The notes below the pieces were generated by a model. That model made no database searches. It was not told the DNA's origin and saw nothing but the letters and a program-made list of their open reading frames with translations. A program made the position numbers and the translations under genes. Below are positions 34,924-42,742 of a stretch of 64,000 nucleotides of DNA, piece by piece. The stretch is from Aquibium pacificus (lineage in GTDB: Bacteria; Pseudomonadota; Alphaproteobacteria; Rhizobiales; Rhizobiaceae). The stretch lies in contig NZ_JBDPGJ010000004.1 of NCBI RefSeq assembly GCF_040839445.1, forward strand, positions 248,001 through 312,000, in the 5' to 3' direction. Each line of letters opens with the position of its first letter. Position 1 is the stretch's first letter.

Positions 34924-36006
34924 ATGGCGCGGGATCGCTCCTGGGGTTCGGACGTTTTGCTGCTTTGCAATGGGATCGATCGTTTGACTGACATCTCCGA
35001 AGACATAAGCTTTCCCGAGGCAACCGACGGGCAGCACAAGAGCAAGGGCTGGACAGGCCGTATCCGCAACCTGCGGCCACCGCTCGGTCTGGACTGGTCG
35101 ACATGGTTCGGTATTGCGGCGGTCCTGCTTGCCGCATTCCTGCTCTATCGCACCCTGAGCGGCTACAGCCTTCAGGAAGTCGCCGCTTCGATCGGGACGA
35201 TCCCCGGCTGGCGGCTGGGCGCGGCACTGGGCTTTGCCGCCGCGAGTTATGTCTGCCTGACCTTCTTCGACTACCTTGCGCTGCGTTACGTGAAACATCC
35301 GCTGCCTTATCCAAAGGCGGCCATTGCCTCGTTCTCGGCACTCTCCCTGGGCCACAGCATCGGCTTTTCCGGTCTCAGCAGCGGCGCCATACGATATCGG
35401 TACTATTCGCGGTGGGGCCTTTCCGTCGGCGATGTCGCGAAACTCGTCTTCTTCTGCGGCACGACGGTGGCACTCGGGATGATCGCCCTCGGCGGAATCG
35501 CCCTGCTGCTGGAGAGCGACGCCGCGACCGAATTGACCGGCTTCAGCCGCGCGGGGGTGGTCGCTCTCGGTATGGCCTGCGTGGGGATGCTGGCGATCTA
35601 TCTCGTCCTCGCGGCCAGAATCCGGGAGCCTTTCAGGTTCCGCAAATGGGAGATCGAGATGCCGTCCCTGCGGCTCGCCCTGGCGCAGGTCGGCATCGGA
35701 GTGGCGAACTTCGCCTGCGTCGCGGCCTGCCTGCACCAGACCGTGAGCGCCTTCGCCGAGGTTCCTTACGTGACCGTCGCGGCGGCCTTCATCATCGCCA
35801 ATACCGCGGCGCTGCTCGCGCACGTACCCGGGGGGCTGGGTGTGATCGAGACCGTGGTGGTACACCTGATTTCAGAGAAGGGGATGATCGCGGCCGTACT
35901 GGTGTTCCGGTTCACCTATTTCCTCATGCCGCTGATGGTTGGCGCGGCTGCGTTCGGCATTTCCGAACTCGTTTTCAGGCGAAAGCCGGCCGCGTTAGCG
36001 GCCTAG
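34924..36006 (+). CDS. Lysylphosphatidylglycerol synthase TM-domain family protein (UPF0104/YbhN-like)
   Basis: 360 residues from ATG at 34924; this ATG lacks a ribosome site, and TTG at 34984 after GGGATCG is an alternative that removes 20 residues. Eight or so membrane segments with the family-conserved stretches SLGHSIGFSGLSSGAIRYRYY and AHVPGGLGVIETVV. No aminoacyl-transferase domain is attached, so it is not an MprF. E. coli YbhN belongs to the same family and is linked to the cardiolipin synthase ClsB. Its last 12 bp overlap the 3' end of the convergent phospholipase D gene. Confidence 0.92.
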   Translation: MARDRSWGSDVLLLCNGIDRLTDISEDISFPEATDGQHKSKGWTGRIRNLRPPLGLDWSTWFGIAAVLLAAFLLYRTLSGYSLQEVAASIGTIPGWRLGAALGFAAASYVCLTFFDYLALRYVKHPLPYPKAAIASFSALSLGHSIGFSGLSSGAIRYRYYSRWGLSVGDVAKLVFFCGTTVALGMIALGGIALLLESDAATELTGFSRAGVVALGMACVGMLAIYLVLAARIREPFRFRKWEIEMPSLRLALAQVGIGVANFACVAACLHQTVSAFAEVPYVTVAAAFIIANTAALLAHVPGGLGVIETVVVHLISEKGMIAAVLVFRFTYFLMPLMVGAAAFGISELVFRRKPAALAA

Positions 36007-37545
36007 CTTGCGCTTGCGCCAGTATCGGTCCCAGAGGCGAAGGATGCGGAAGGGGCGGCTCGGGTCGAGCAGCTTCGTCCCCCACACCGGATTATCCGGA
36101 CCGTCGTCATGCATGGCCTCGAAGGGCAAGAGGCAGCGCTCGCCGACGTTCAGGCTTTCGATGGCCGCGATGAGAGTGCCGTTTTCCTCCACCGCGCGGC
36201 CGAAAGCCAACGGATCGGAGCCGACATGCTCGGCAAGCAGACTGTCCCGGATGGACGCGATCGCCCGGCGATGTTCCTCGTCCGCGCCTTCAATCGCAAG
36301 GTCGCATTCGGTGTCGAGGCCTATCGACCGGTTGTTGAGGTTGGACGAGCCGATGCGGAGGAATTCGTCGTCGATGGCCACGACCTTCGAATGCACGAAG
36401 ACCTGCGACGTCTCGGCGTCATTTCGGATGCAGGGGTAGAGGACGCGCATCCGCCCGTACCTGTCCGCCTTTCGCAGCCGGCGGATCAACCGGTCGCGGT
36501 TCGTTCCCATGACCCAGCGCTCGATGATGCCGTGGCATTCGTGCGCCATGACCACCACGATCTCCGGGCCGACGGGATTGCGCAGATGGCGTTCCAGTAT
36601 GTCGCCGATGACCGTGGAGGTCATGTACTGGGCCTCGATGTAGATGGATTTCCTTGCGCCCTCCAGCGCATCGATCGTCAGATCCATCGCTTCCCGCACA
36701 GGCTGATTGTCGAGGAATTCAGGCCTGGTTCTCGCGATCGCAATGTCCACATCGGCGAAATCTCCCTGCAGAGCCGGCGGCCATGCGTCGCCGGAACCGT
36801 CGCAGTCGGGCGGCAGGTCGCGCCTGATCGCCATGCGCCAGCGTTCCTTGGCGAGATGTGACAGTGCCAAGGCCGCGTCGCCGTCCAGCACCATCTGAAC
36901 GTCGTGCACTGGCGGGTAGGTTTTTCCGTCCGGATTCGTCCGCAGCGAATCCTCGATGGCATGGGAGGGGCGGTCCCACCGTCCGACGGTCAGGTCCATG
37001 CCGCCGCAGTAGGCCGTGCGGTCATCGATGGTGACGATCTTCTGGTGGTGGGCGGCGTAGATCGGATGATAGGTGTCGAGCTTCACGTGGATGCGCGGGT
37101 GATCTTGCCACGGTGCGCCGAACAGCATCTCGGACGTGGAGCCCGGAGCATGCACCACGGATTCGCTCCACATGAGGATCCTGACTTCGAGCCCGTCGTT
37201 ATCCTCGACCAGTGTCCGCAGGAGTTCACCGAGTGGAGGCGATTCTCGTGTTTCGGCATCGGGGCGCAGCCGAATCCGGCCATCGAAGTCCCAGCCGAGG
37301 ATCAGGATCGATTCACGGGCGAGCCGAAGTGATGATTCGAGAGCCGTGAAATAGCCGGCGCCATCCACCAGTACCGACGCCCGCCCTGCGCGGGCGACCT
37401 TCCAGCAATTCTCTCCCTCGCGGACCACAGGGTTGCGGCTTTTGCGCGCAAGAAGGCTATCGGATTGGCGAAGCGTTTCCGGACGGGCAGTTTGGTCCAG
37501 TGGTCTGGTCTCGGTACGCAAAACCGCTTCGAATGCAGCCGACAT
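35995..37545 (-). CDS. Phospholipase D/cardiolipin synthase B-like protein
   Basis: 516 residues. Two H-x-K-x4-D motifs: AHHQKIVTIDD followed by CGGMDLT, and VHSKVVAIDDE followed by GSSNLNNRS. No membrane anchor is obvious. Two HKD motifs form one active site for phosphatidyl transfer, making cardiolipin (ClsB) or hydrolysing phospholipids. An EcfG-type promoter (37572-37596) lies 27 bp before the ATG and GGAG precedes the start. It converges on the YbhN-like gene with a 12-bp tail overlap, so the two transcripts are antisense at their ends. Confidence 0.93.
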   Translation of the reverse strand: MSAAFEAVLRTETRPLDQTARPETLRQSDSLLARKSRNPVVREGENCWKVARAGRASVLVDGAGYFTALESSLRLARESILILGWDFDGRIRLRPDAETRESPPLGELLRTLVEDNDGLEVRILMWSESVVHAPGSTSEMLFGAPWQDHPRIHVKLDTYHPIYAAHHQKIVTIDDRTAYCGGMDLTVGRWDRPSHAIEDSLRTNPDGKTYPPVHDVQMVLDGDAALALSHLAKERWRMAIRRDLPPDCDGSGDAWPPALQGDFADVDIAIARTRPEFLDNQPVREAMDLTIDALEGARKSIYIEAQYMTSTVIGDILERHLRNPVGPEIVVVMAHECHGIIERWVMGTNRDRLIRRLRKADRYGRMRVLYPCIRNDAETSQVFVHSKVVAIDDEFLRIGSSNLNNRSIGLDTECDLAIEGADEEHRRAIASIRDSLLAEHVGSDPLAFGRAVEENGTLIAAIESLNVGERCLLPFEAMHDDGPDNPVWGTKLLDPSRPFRILRLWDRYWRKRKLGR

Positions 37546-37571
37546 GGGCGAAACTCCATTGAACGGAGGGA

Positions 37572-37596
37572 AACTCCTTTCCAGTCAAGCGGTTCC
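37572..37596 (-). promoter_or_regulatory. EcfG-type promoter, GGAAC-N17-GTT
   Basis: Minus-strand GGAAC (37596-37592), 17 bp, GTT (37574-37572), placed to give a short leader for the phospholipase D gene. Confidence 0.7.
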
Positions 37597-37718
37597 TTAT
37601 TCGGAGAATCTCCCCTCTATGGTGCCACCCGCGCTCGCCCAACAGACCGTCGGCTCGGCTTGCTTCATCGCCGCTACGGTCGTCCTCTTGTTGCTACATT
37701 TCCCCTGCGGCGGGCCGA

Positions 37719-38237
37719 CTACTGGCGGATGACGCCACAGGCGATGCGGTCGCCAGCATTCCCGGAGGGCGTGGTCGTATAATCGTCAGCGTCTAAATGG
37801 ACGATTACGGCCGAGCCGTCCTCGTCCATCAGTGGATTGTCGCCGCCGTCCAGCGAGAGCCGATCGGTGAAGAATTCCAGCTTGACGACGCCGTTCTCCG
37901 CCGCGTGCACGTTGGGAAAATCGCCCGAATGAGGGCCATCCTCGCTCTCCACGCCGTGGGAATGGCCGCCCGCGTAGTGACCGCCGGCGGACGCGAAGCC
38001 ACCATCCAGCTTGCATTCTCCGGTTTCGTGCACATGGAAGCCGTGCGGGCCCGGGGGGAGGTCGGTCAATTCCACGATCACCTGCAACATTCCGGACCGC
38101 GTTGTGTTGAAAGTGACTGTGCCGACCTCGACCTCATCCCGGCTGATCATGTTGGCCGACGCGGAGATCGATTGAGCGGAGGCCTGGCCGCTGAATGCCA
38201 AGGTTACCGTCGCGACGGCTGCTGCTGCTAGTCTCAT
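37719..38237 (-). CDS. sodC: Superoxide dismutase [Cu-Zn]
   Basis: 172 residues with a Sec signal peptide cleaved near ASAQS. Copper/zinc ligands in GFHVHETGEC, SAGGHYAGGHSHG and HSGDFPNV; the disulfide Cys pair is in GEC and RIACGVI; the electrostatic-loop end HLDADDYTTTPSGNAGDR is typical. Converts periplasmic superoxide to peroxide and oxygen. GAGAG precedes the ATG. No GGAAC-N17-GTT element was found upstream, although stress genes surround it. Confidence 0.96.
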   Translation of the reverse strand: MRLAAAAVATVTLAFSGQASAQSISASANMISRDEVEVGTVTFNTTRSGMLQVIVELTDLPPGPHGFHVHETGECKLDGGFASAGGHYAGGHSHGVESEDGPHSGDFPNVHAAENGVVKLEFFTDRLSLDGGDNPLMDEDGSAVIVHLDADDYTTTPSGNAGDRIACGVIRQ

Positions 38238-38334
38238 TCCGACATCTCTCTCTTGGTTCCTCCGGAAAGCAACCGCGTGGGATGCGGATGGTTGCCTCGG
38301 TGCGCAAAACGGCCGTCTCGAAAGCCACGGTAGC

Positions 38335-38359
38335 GGAACCTTCGGACTTGCCTAAGGTT
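38335..38359 (+). promoter_or_regulatory. EcfG-type promoter, GGAAC-N17-GTT
   Basis: GGAAC (38335-38339), 17 bp, GTT (38357-38359). It points away from sodC toward the small proline-rich frame at 38401 and the DUF982 gene at 38681. Confidence 0.65.
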
Positions 38360-38400
38360 AGTATCAACGTCTGAAAGTTCGGCAAGAGGAATGAATCCCG

Positions 38401-38574
38401 ATGGCAACACCGCGATATTTCGCCCGGCCACTTCATGCGCACCGGGGCAACCGCGGCACCGAGCCAATCCCGATGCCGGGGCCGACGCCTCCGCCGGGCC
38501 CGCTGCCTCCCGATCCGGTTCCGCAACCCGGTCCTTCCCCGGTGCCGACGCGGGGCGCCGGGCGCTGCGTGTGA
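38401..38574 (+). CDS. Small proline-rich protein, 57 residues (tentative)
   Basis: Begins MATPRYFARPLH; residues 20-50 are nearly all Pro, Gly and Thr (PMPGPTPPPGPLPPDP). AGAGGA lies about ten bases upstream and an EcfG-type promoter 42 bp upstream. A competing frame opens at ATG 38391 but gives an Ala/Arg-rich product typical of an out-of-frame shadow. Proline-rich composition can also arise by chance in GC-rich DNA, so this call is uncertain. Function unknown. Confidence 0.4.
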   Translation: MATPRYFARPLHAHRGNRGTEPIPMPGPTPPPGPLPPDPVPQPGPSPVPTRGAGRCV

Positions 38575-38680
38575 TGAAGGCTTCGCGCTGCCGCACAAGA
38601 CCCGCGCCCGCCAAGGTCCGGACTTTCGTGGGGGCGTTCAAGGCAACCCACATGCTCCGCAAGAGAAAGGAGCCCGCGTG

Positions 38681-38920
38681 ATGGCCAGGGAATTCTCCGA
38701 CACGGTCAAGATTACTGCACCGTCCGGCACTATCGAGGTGGCCAGTGCGCAAGAGGCCTACGAGGTACTATCCGATCCGGACTGGCCCAAACGGGGGCCT
38801 GCCCACGGTGAGGCTGTGGAGACCGCTCTCAAGGTGATGGACGGTCATCGCTCGACCGTGGACGCCTACGACACGTTCGTGCGTGCGGCGAAAGAAGCGG
38901 GCAATCTGGTCGAGCGGTGA
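38681..38920 (+). CDS. DUF982 domain protein
   Basis: 79 residues from MAREFSD, with AAGGAG at good distance. The pattern SAQEAYEVLSDPDWPKRGPAHGEAVETAL and a C-terminal FVRAAKEAG is that of DUF982, a small family abundant in rhizobia, often in several copies per genome and without known function. It is probably transcribed from the EcfG-type promoter at 38335. Cytoplasmic. Confidence 0.85.
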   Translation: MAREFSDTVKITAPSGTIEVASAQEAYEVLSDPDWPKRGPAHGEAVETALKVMDGHRSTVDAYDTFVRAAKEAGNLVER

Positions 38921-38965
38921 TCCAGCCCGAGAGGCCGTGGCCGCTATCCTAAAAGCAACGTCGAG

Positions 38966-39002
38966 AAAAAAGGCCTCCCGCGCCATCGAGCCGGGAGGCC
39001 TT
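38966..39002. terminator. Strong stem-loop terminator between convergent genes
   Basis: AAGGCCTCCCG and CGGGAGGCCTT form a perfect 11-bp stem with a 10-base loop. On the minus strand it is followed by a run of T (AAAAAA at 38966-38971 on the plus strand), terminating the DUF892 gene; it may also serve the DUF982 gene from the other side. Confidence 0.85.
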
Positions 39003-39029
39003 GTCTCGTAGGAAAGCCGCCGGACGCGG

Positions 39030-39530
39030 TCAGGCCGCCTTCTTCGCCTTCGGGTTGGCGATCTTGTCGGCAAGGTTGGTCAGATCCGAGTCAGTCTTCG
39101 ATTCCTGCTGCAGCGTCTCGTCGAGCAGCTTCACGGCATCGGTCATGCCGAGGGTCTCCGCCCAGCGCTTGAGCGTGCCATAGCGGGTGATCTCATAGTG
39201 CTCGACCGCCTGCGCGGCGGATACAAGGCCAGCATCGAGAGCGGCTGTCCCCTTGTACTCGTCCATGATCTCCTCGCCTTCGGAGATGATGCCCTCGATC
39301 GCGTCGCAGGTCTTGCCCTGCGGGCGCTTGCCGAGAATCTCGAACACCTGCTGCAGGCGCTCGATCTGGCCTTCGGTCTCGTCCTTGTGCTTCTGGAAGG
39401 CCTGCTTGAGCTGGTCGCTGCTGGCGGCGCGCGCCATCTTGGGGAGCGCCTTCAGGATCTTCCGCTCGGCGTAATAAATGTCCTTGAGCGTGTCGTGGAA
39501 AAGGTCTTCTAGCGTCTTTTCTTTTGCCAT
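39030..39530 (-). CDS. DUF892 ferritin-like protein (YciE/YciF family)
   Basis: 166 residues from MAKEKTLEDLFHDTL; AGAGGA precedes the ATG. Helical bundle with the family signatures LKDIYYAERKILKALPKM, QVFEILGKRPQGKTCDAIEG, AAQAVEHYEITRYGTL and a Lys/Ala-rich tail PKAKKAA. Structures of YciF show a diiron ferritin-like fold; members are general stress proteins. An EcfG-type promoter lies 53 bp before the start. Cytoplasmic. Confidence 0.95.
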   Translation of the reverse strand: MAKEKTLEDLFHDTLKDIYYAERKILKALPKMARAASSDQLKQAFQKHKDETEGQIERLQQVFEILGKRPQGKTCDAIEGIISEGEEIMDEYKGTAALDAGLVSAAQAVEHYEITRYGTLKRWAETLGMTDAVKLLDETLQQESKTDSDLTNLADKIANPKAKKAA

Positions 39531-39582
39531 CTTTGTATTCCTCTGGAATTTGAGCGTCTGCGCATATGCGCGGCTCGCCCTA

Positions 39583-39607
39583 AACATGGACCGGACGAGT
39601 TCGTTCC
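39583..39607 (-). promoter_or_regulatory. EcfG-type promoter, GGAAC-N17-GTT
   Basis: Minus-strand GGAAC (39607-39603), 17 bp, GTT (39585-39583), upstream of the DUF892 gene and just past the stop of the BA14K gene. Confidence 0.72.
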
Positions 39608-39613
39608 ACCGCC

Positions 39614-39976
39614 TCACCGGGTACAGAGCCGCCGCTCTCCGTCGTAAGGCTGGAAAGTGCAATCAAGGGGCCGGAAAGAGCGATACGCGTCCGAGCAGGC
39701 GTCCACATTGCAGACCGGAATGTCTTCCGACTGCGCGGAACCGACCAGGATTTGGCCGGTCTGTCGTGGTTCCGCGCCAACTTGCTGTTGCCCCGAAGTG
39801 TTGGGCTTCTTGTCCGTCTGCTGTTCGACAAACACTCCCCGCGCCATCCGCGGTTCCCTGTCGCCCGCCTGTAGGGTCAGGGCGCCGAGAAAGACAAGGA
39901 GGACAGCGATGAAGCCGAAGACGCTTCCGCCGTCGGTTCGTGGAGACTCGACATGGATGCGCTTCTGTCTGGACAT
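39614..39976 (-). CDS. BA14K-like membrane-anchored protein
   Basis: 120 residues from MSRQKRIHVES; an in-frame ATG at 40018 lies upstream of the promoter and is excluded. One membrane helix (GFIAVLLVFLGALTLQAG, about 20-38) and an external part that ends with CSDAYRSFRPLDCTFQPYDG, then the final Cys, the C-x-x-x-Y-R-S-(F/Y)...DG...C pattern of BA14K/lectin-like proteins of Brucella and rhizobia. The EcfG-type -10 element is only 8 bp before the ATG, so the mRNA may be leaderless; no ribosome site is visible. Confidence 0.75.
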   Translation of the reverse strand: MSRQKRIHVESPRTDGGSVFGFIAVLLVFLGALTLQAGDREPRMARGVFVEQQTDKKPNTSGQQQVGAEPRQTGQILVGSAQSEDIPVCNVDACSDAYRSFRPLDCTFQPYDGERRLCTR

Positions 39977-39984
39977 AGCCGGCA

Positions 39985-40009
39985 AACGGAAGAGGCGCTT
40001 CGATGTTCC
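39985..40009 (-). promoter_or_regulatory. EcfG-type promoter, GGAAC-N17-GTT, abutting the start codon
   Basis: Minus-strand GGAAC (40009-40005), 17 bp, GTT (39987-39985). The A of the BA14K ATG is nine bases past the -10 end. The rest of the stretch to 40314 holds no gene that I can support. Confidence 0.65.
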
Positions 40010-40314
40010 CGCGACCATCCGACACTGTCGGTCGAGGCGTCATCTGTCTCTCGCAGGTCGCGCGATTCTTCGAGTGTGACAAACAAAGGTGAAAAACAGC
40101 GCGGGCTGAAGACACCAATCTGCCCCCGTCACTATTGCCTGGTGACGCAGAGCCGGCGGTGTCCGCTTTCGCCCGCGCATGGCCGCCGGCTCGTCGTTCC
40201 AGCGGCTCCCGAGACCCGGCACCGGGTCGTGGAGCACTGCCCGCAGGTCGGCGATTCCTTGCGTTTGTACCGGTTTTTTTCGGCCGGATCCCGGTCCTGA
40301 CGCCGCCGGCCTCG

Positions 40315-41412
40315 CTATGGCCGCAGCACGAAACCGCGCCCGATGCTGTCATCCTCTTCGATCGTGAAGCTGGACGTGCCGCTGTAGAATGCACGTCCCG
40401 CGACCTCCACTCGCGCGGCGTCGAAGCGACCGGTCCTTTCTGAACGCAGTATGCGGCCGCCGAACACCGATCCGGTTATGCTGCGGAACTGGCATTGCTC
40501 GCCGATCGAGATGTCCCCCCGCGCCAGCTGTACGGCCATCCGCGCAGATACCCCGCTGCCCGTCGGGCTACGGTCGACTTCCCTTTCGGCGAAGACGCAG
40601 ACGTTGGTGCTCGGCTCGTCCTTCCCGGTGCCGCCATCGGTGACGATCGTGCCGTAGAGAAACGCCAGGTCCTGGTCGTCGGGATGGTCCAGGGCGACCG
40701 TGGCCTGGACGGTCTTCGTAATCCGGTCGGCTGCTTCGACGACATCGCGAAAGGGACTGGTCGAGAGATCCAGTCCGACGGACCCGGCGGACACGATCGC
40801 GTAGAAGGCGCCGCCATAGCCGATGTCGAACCGCAAGGTGCCGATTCCGGGTACATGCGCTTCGGCGTCCAGTGCGAAGGCGAAGGAAGGGACGCTCTCG
40901 AAGCTGACCGAGCCTGTCCGAAAACCGGTCGGCGTCAGCACGACCTCGACCATCGCCCGCACGAGACCGCAAGGGCACTGGATGTTGACGGCCGTCAGCG
41001 GAACCGTCGGGGTGACGATGCCGGTGTCCACGGCATAACGTCCGAGCGCGATCACCGCGTGGCCGCACATGGTCGAGTAGCCTTCGTTGTGCATGAAAAG
41101 CACCGCGATATCGGCCTCCGGGTGATCGGGTTCGACCGGAATGACGCCATACATGTCGTGGTGACCGCGCGGCTCGAAGATGAGCATCCTGCGCAGATGG
41201 TCGAGCCGTTCGCGGGCGTAGCGGCGCTTGTCGAGGATGGTATCGCCGAGGACCGGCGGATAGCCCGCGGTGACGATGCGCACCGGTTCACCACCGGTAT
41301 GCATCTCGACCGTGGTGATCTTCCCCTCCGGCAGGTCGGGGTCGGGGGCGGAATCTCGCCGTTCGGGCTGCACTGCTTCCGCGCTCCAATGGCATTGACG
41401 GGAGAGCATCAT
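40315..41412 (-). CDS. Proline racemase superfamily; probable trans-3-hydroxy-L-proline dehydratase
   Basis: 365 residues from ATG at 41412; conserved sequence begins only at GKITTVEMHTGGEP, so the true start may be up to 25 residues later. The first catalytic Cys is present in MCGHAVIALG. At the second catalytic position DRSP-C-G is replaced by SPTGSG, Thr for Cys, which is the known mark of trans-3-hydroxy-L-proline dehydratases rather than racemases or 4-hydroxyproline epimerases. Product would be delta1-pyrroline-2-carboxylate. It lies 93 bp after the CoA-transferase gene at the end of the peptide importer run. No pyrroline carboxylate reductase is nearby. Confidence 0.85.
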   Translation of the reverse strand: MMLSRQCHWSAEAVQPERRDSAPDPDLPEGKITTVEMHTGGEPVRIVTAGYPPVLGDTILDKRRYARERLDHLRRMLIFEPRGHHDMYGVIPVEPDHPEADIAVLFMHNEGYSTMCGHAVIALGRYAVDTGIVTPTVPLTAVNIQCPCGLVRAMVEVVLTPTGFRTGSVSFESVPSFAFALDAEAHVPGIGTLRFDIGYGGAFYAIVSAGSVGLDLSTSPFRDVVEAADRITKTVQATVALDHPDDQDLAFLYGTIVTDGGTGKDEPSTNVCVFAEREVDRSPTGSGVSARMAVQLARGDISIGEQCQFRSITGSVFGGRILRSERTGRFDAARVEVAGRAFYSGTSSFTIEEDDSIGRGFVLRP

Positions 41413-41505
41413 TGCCGACGGCCGCCTTCGCGCGCAATCCCGGGGGAAAGATGGGGGTGGATAGGCGAATTTCGCCGACAGCGGCGAAGCTTTGGATGTG
41501 CGGCG

Positions 41506-42708
41506 TCAGATCGCCGCCGTAGCGGAAAGCCGGCTAATCTCCGCCTCGCTCATACCGAGCGCCGTGAGCACGTCCCGAGTGTCGCCGCCGAGTTCCGGCG
41601 GCGGCGTGGTCGGCGCAATCACCTCGCCGTCGACCTTGAAGCCGAGAGTAGGCACGTGGAAATCGTGCGGCTGGCGGTCCCAGTGCATCGTGTGTGTGAA
41701 GGCGCGGGTCGCTGCATGCGGTTCGGCGAGCGTCTCGTCGAGGGAACGCACCTTGGCCGCGGGCACTCCGGCTTCGTCCAGCACGCGTTCCCACTCCAGC
41801 GCCGGCCGCGAGAGGAAGATCCGGACGAGTTCGGCGCGCAGTTCGGGGGCATTTTTTGCCCGGCACGGCGCTTCCTTCCAGCGCGCATCCTCGAGAATGT
41901 CGGGCCGGCCCAGGCCGGCGCAGAGTGCCCTGAACTGCTTGTCGTTGTTGGCCGCCACCATCAGAAGGCCATCCTGCGTCTCGAACGCTCCCGAAGACGG
42001 GCTCTGGCTCCACGCCTCGTTGCCCGAAGGCCGGGGCGTCCATCCGCCGGTGAGATGGCTGGTGATCAGCGAGGCCATGAGAAGCATCGATGTGTCGAGC
42101 ATCGCGACGTCCAGGTGGACGGCCTTGCCGGTGCGTCCGGTCTCGTGCAGCGCCGAGACGATGGCGAAGGCCGCGTTCAGCCCCGTCGCGTAGTCGATGT
42201 AGGGGGCACCGACCTTCTGCGGCCCGGTCTCGGCCGTGCCGGTGGTCTTCATGATGCCGCACATGCCCTGGATGACGTGGTCGTAGGCGGGGCGGCGGCT
42301 CATCTCGCCGTCCTGCCCGAAGGCCGAGATCGAGCAGTAGACGATTTTGGGATTGATCTCCCGCACCACGTCGAACGGCAGGCCGAGCCGCGCGATCGTG
42401 CCCGGCCGGAAGTTCTCGATGAAGACGTCGGCTGTTTCGATTAGGCGCTTCATGACGTCGAGCCCCTCAGGCGTCTTGAGGTTCAGCGAGACCGACTTCT
42501 TGTTGGCGTTCTGCGTCAGGTAGGCGAGACCCATGCGCTCGGCGTTGAGACCGGGCACGTGGCCCTTGTCGCGTGCCCAGTCGCCAGTACCCGGCTCCTC
42601 GATCTTCAGCACCTCGGCGCCCATCAGGCCGAGCTGATAGGCGGCGTAGGGGCCGGCGAGGACCTGTGTGACGTCGATGACGCGAATGCCGGCGAGAGGC
42701 TGGAACAT
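41506..42708 (-). CDS. CaiB/BaiF family (class III) CoA-transferase
   Basis: 400 residues. Opens FQPLAGIRVIDVTQVLAGPYAAYQLGLMGAEVLKIE, with KSVSLNLKTPEG and FRPGTIARLG following. The catalytic Asp is in APYIDYATGLNAA near residue 170. GAGG precedes the ATG. It lies 34 bp after the alpha/beta hydrolase gene on the same strand. Substrate unknown; the hydrolase could release the acid that this enzyme activates. Paralogue of the protein at 13667 but in a different context. Confidence 0.95.
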   Translation of the reverse strand: MFQPLAGIRVIDVTQVLAGPYAAYQLGLMGAEVLKIEEPGTGDWARDKGHVPGLNAERMGLAYLTQNANKKSVSLNLKTPEGLDVMKRLIETADVFIENFRPGTIARLGLPFDVVREINPKIVYCSISAFGQDGEMSRRPAYDHVIQGMCGIMKTTGTAETGPQKVGAPYIDYATGLNAAFAIVSALHETGRTGKAVHLDVAMLDTSMLLMASLITSHLTGGWTPRPSGNEAWSQSPSSGAFETQDGLLMVAANNDKQFRALCAGLGRPDILEDARWKEAPCRAKNAPELRAELVRIFLSRPALEWERVLDEAGVPAAKVRSLDETLAEPHAATRAFTHTMHWDRQPHDFHVPTLGFKVDGEVIAPTTPPPELGGDTRDVLTALGMSEAEISRLSATAAI

Positions 42709-42742
42709 CAGGTGTTACCTCGGAATGAAACTGGCATGACGT

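Noticed and set aside
38256..38260. GTTCC upstream of sodC as an EcfG-type -35 element
   Set aside because: The matching -10 would fall on the sodC start codon and the bases there do not match, so sodC is not assigned to the stress set.
38391..38681. 96-codon frame starting at 38391 as the stress-promoter target
   Set aside because: Ala/Arg/Ser-rich product with no pattern, and it runs into the DUF982 start; the frame at 38401 is the more ordered candidate, itself uncertain.
40270..40280. Run of T after GTACCGG as a terminator
   Set aside because: No stable stem precedes the T run on the plus strand, and it has the wrong orientation for the minus-strand genes on both sides.
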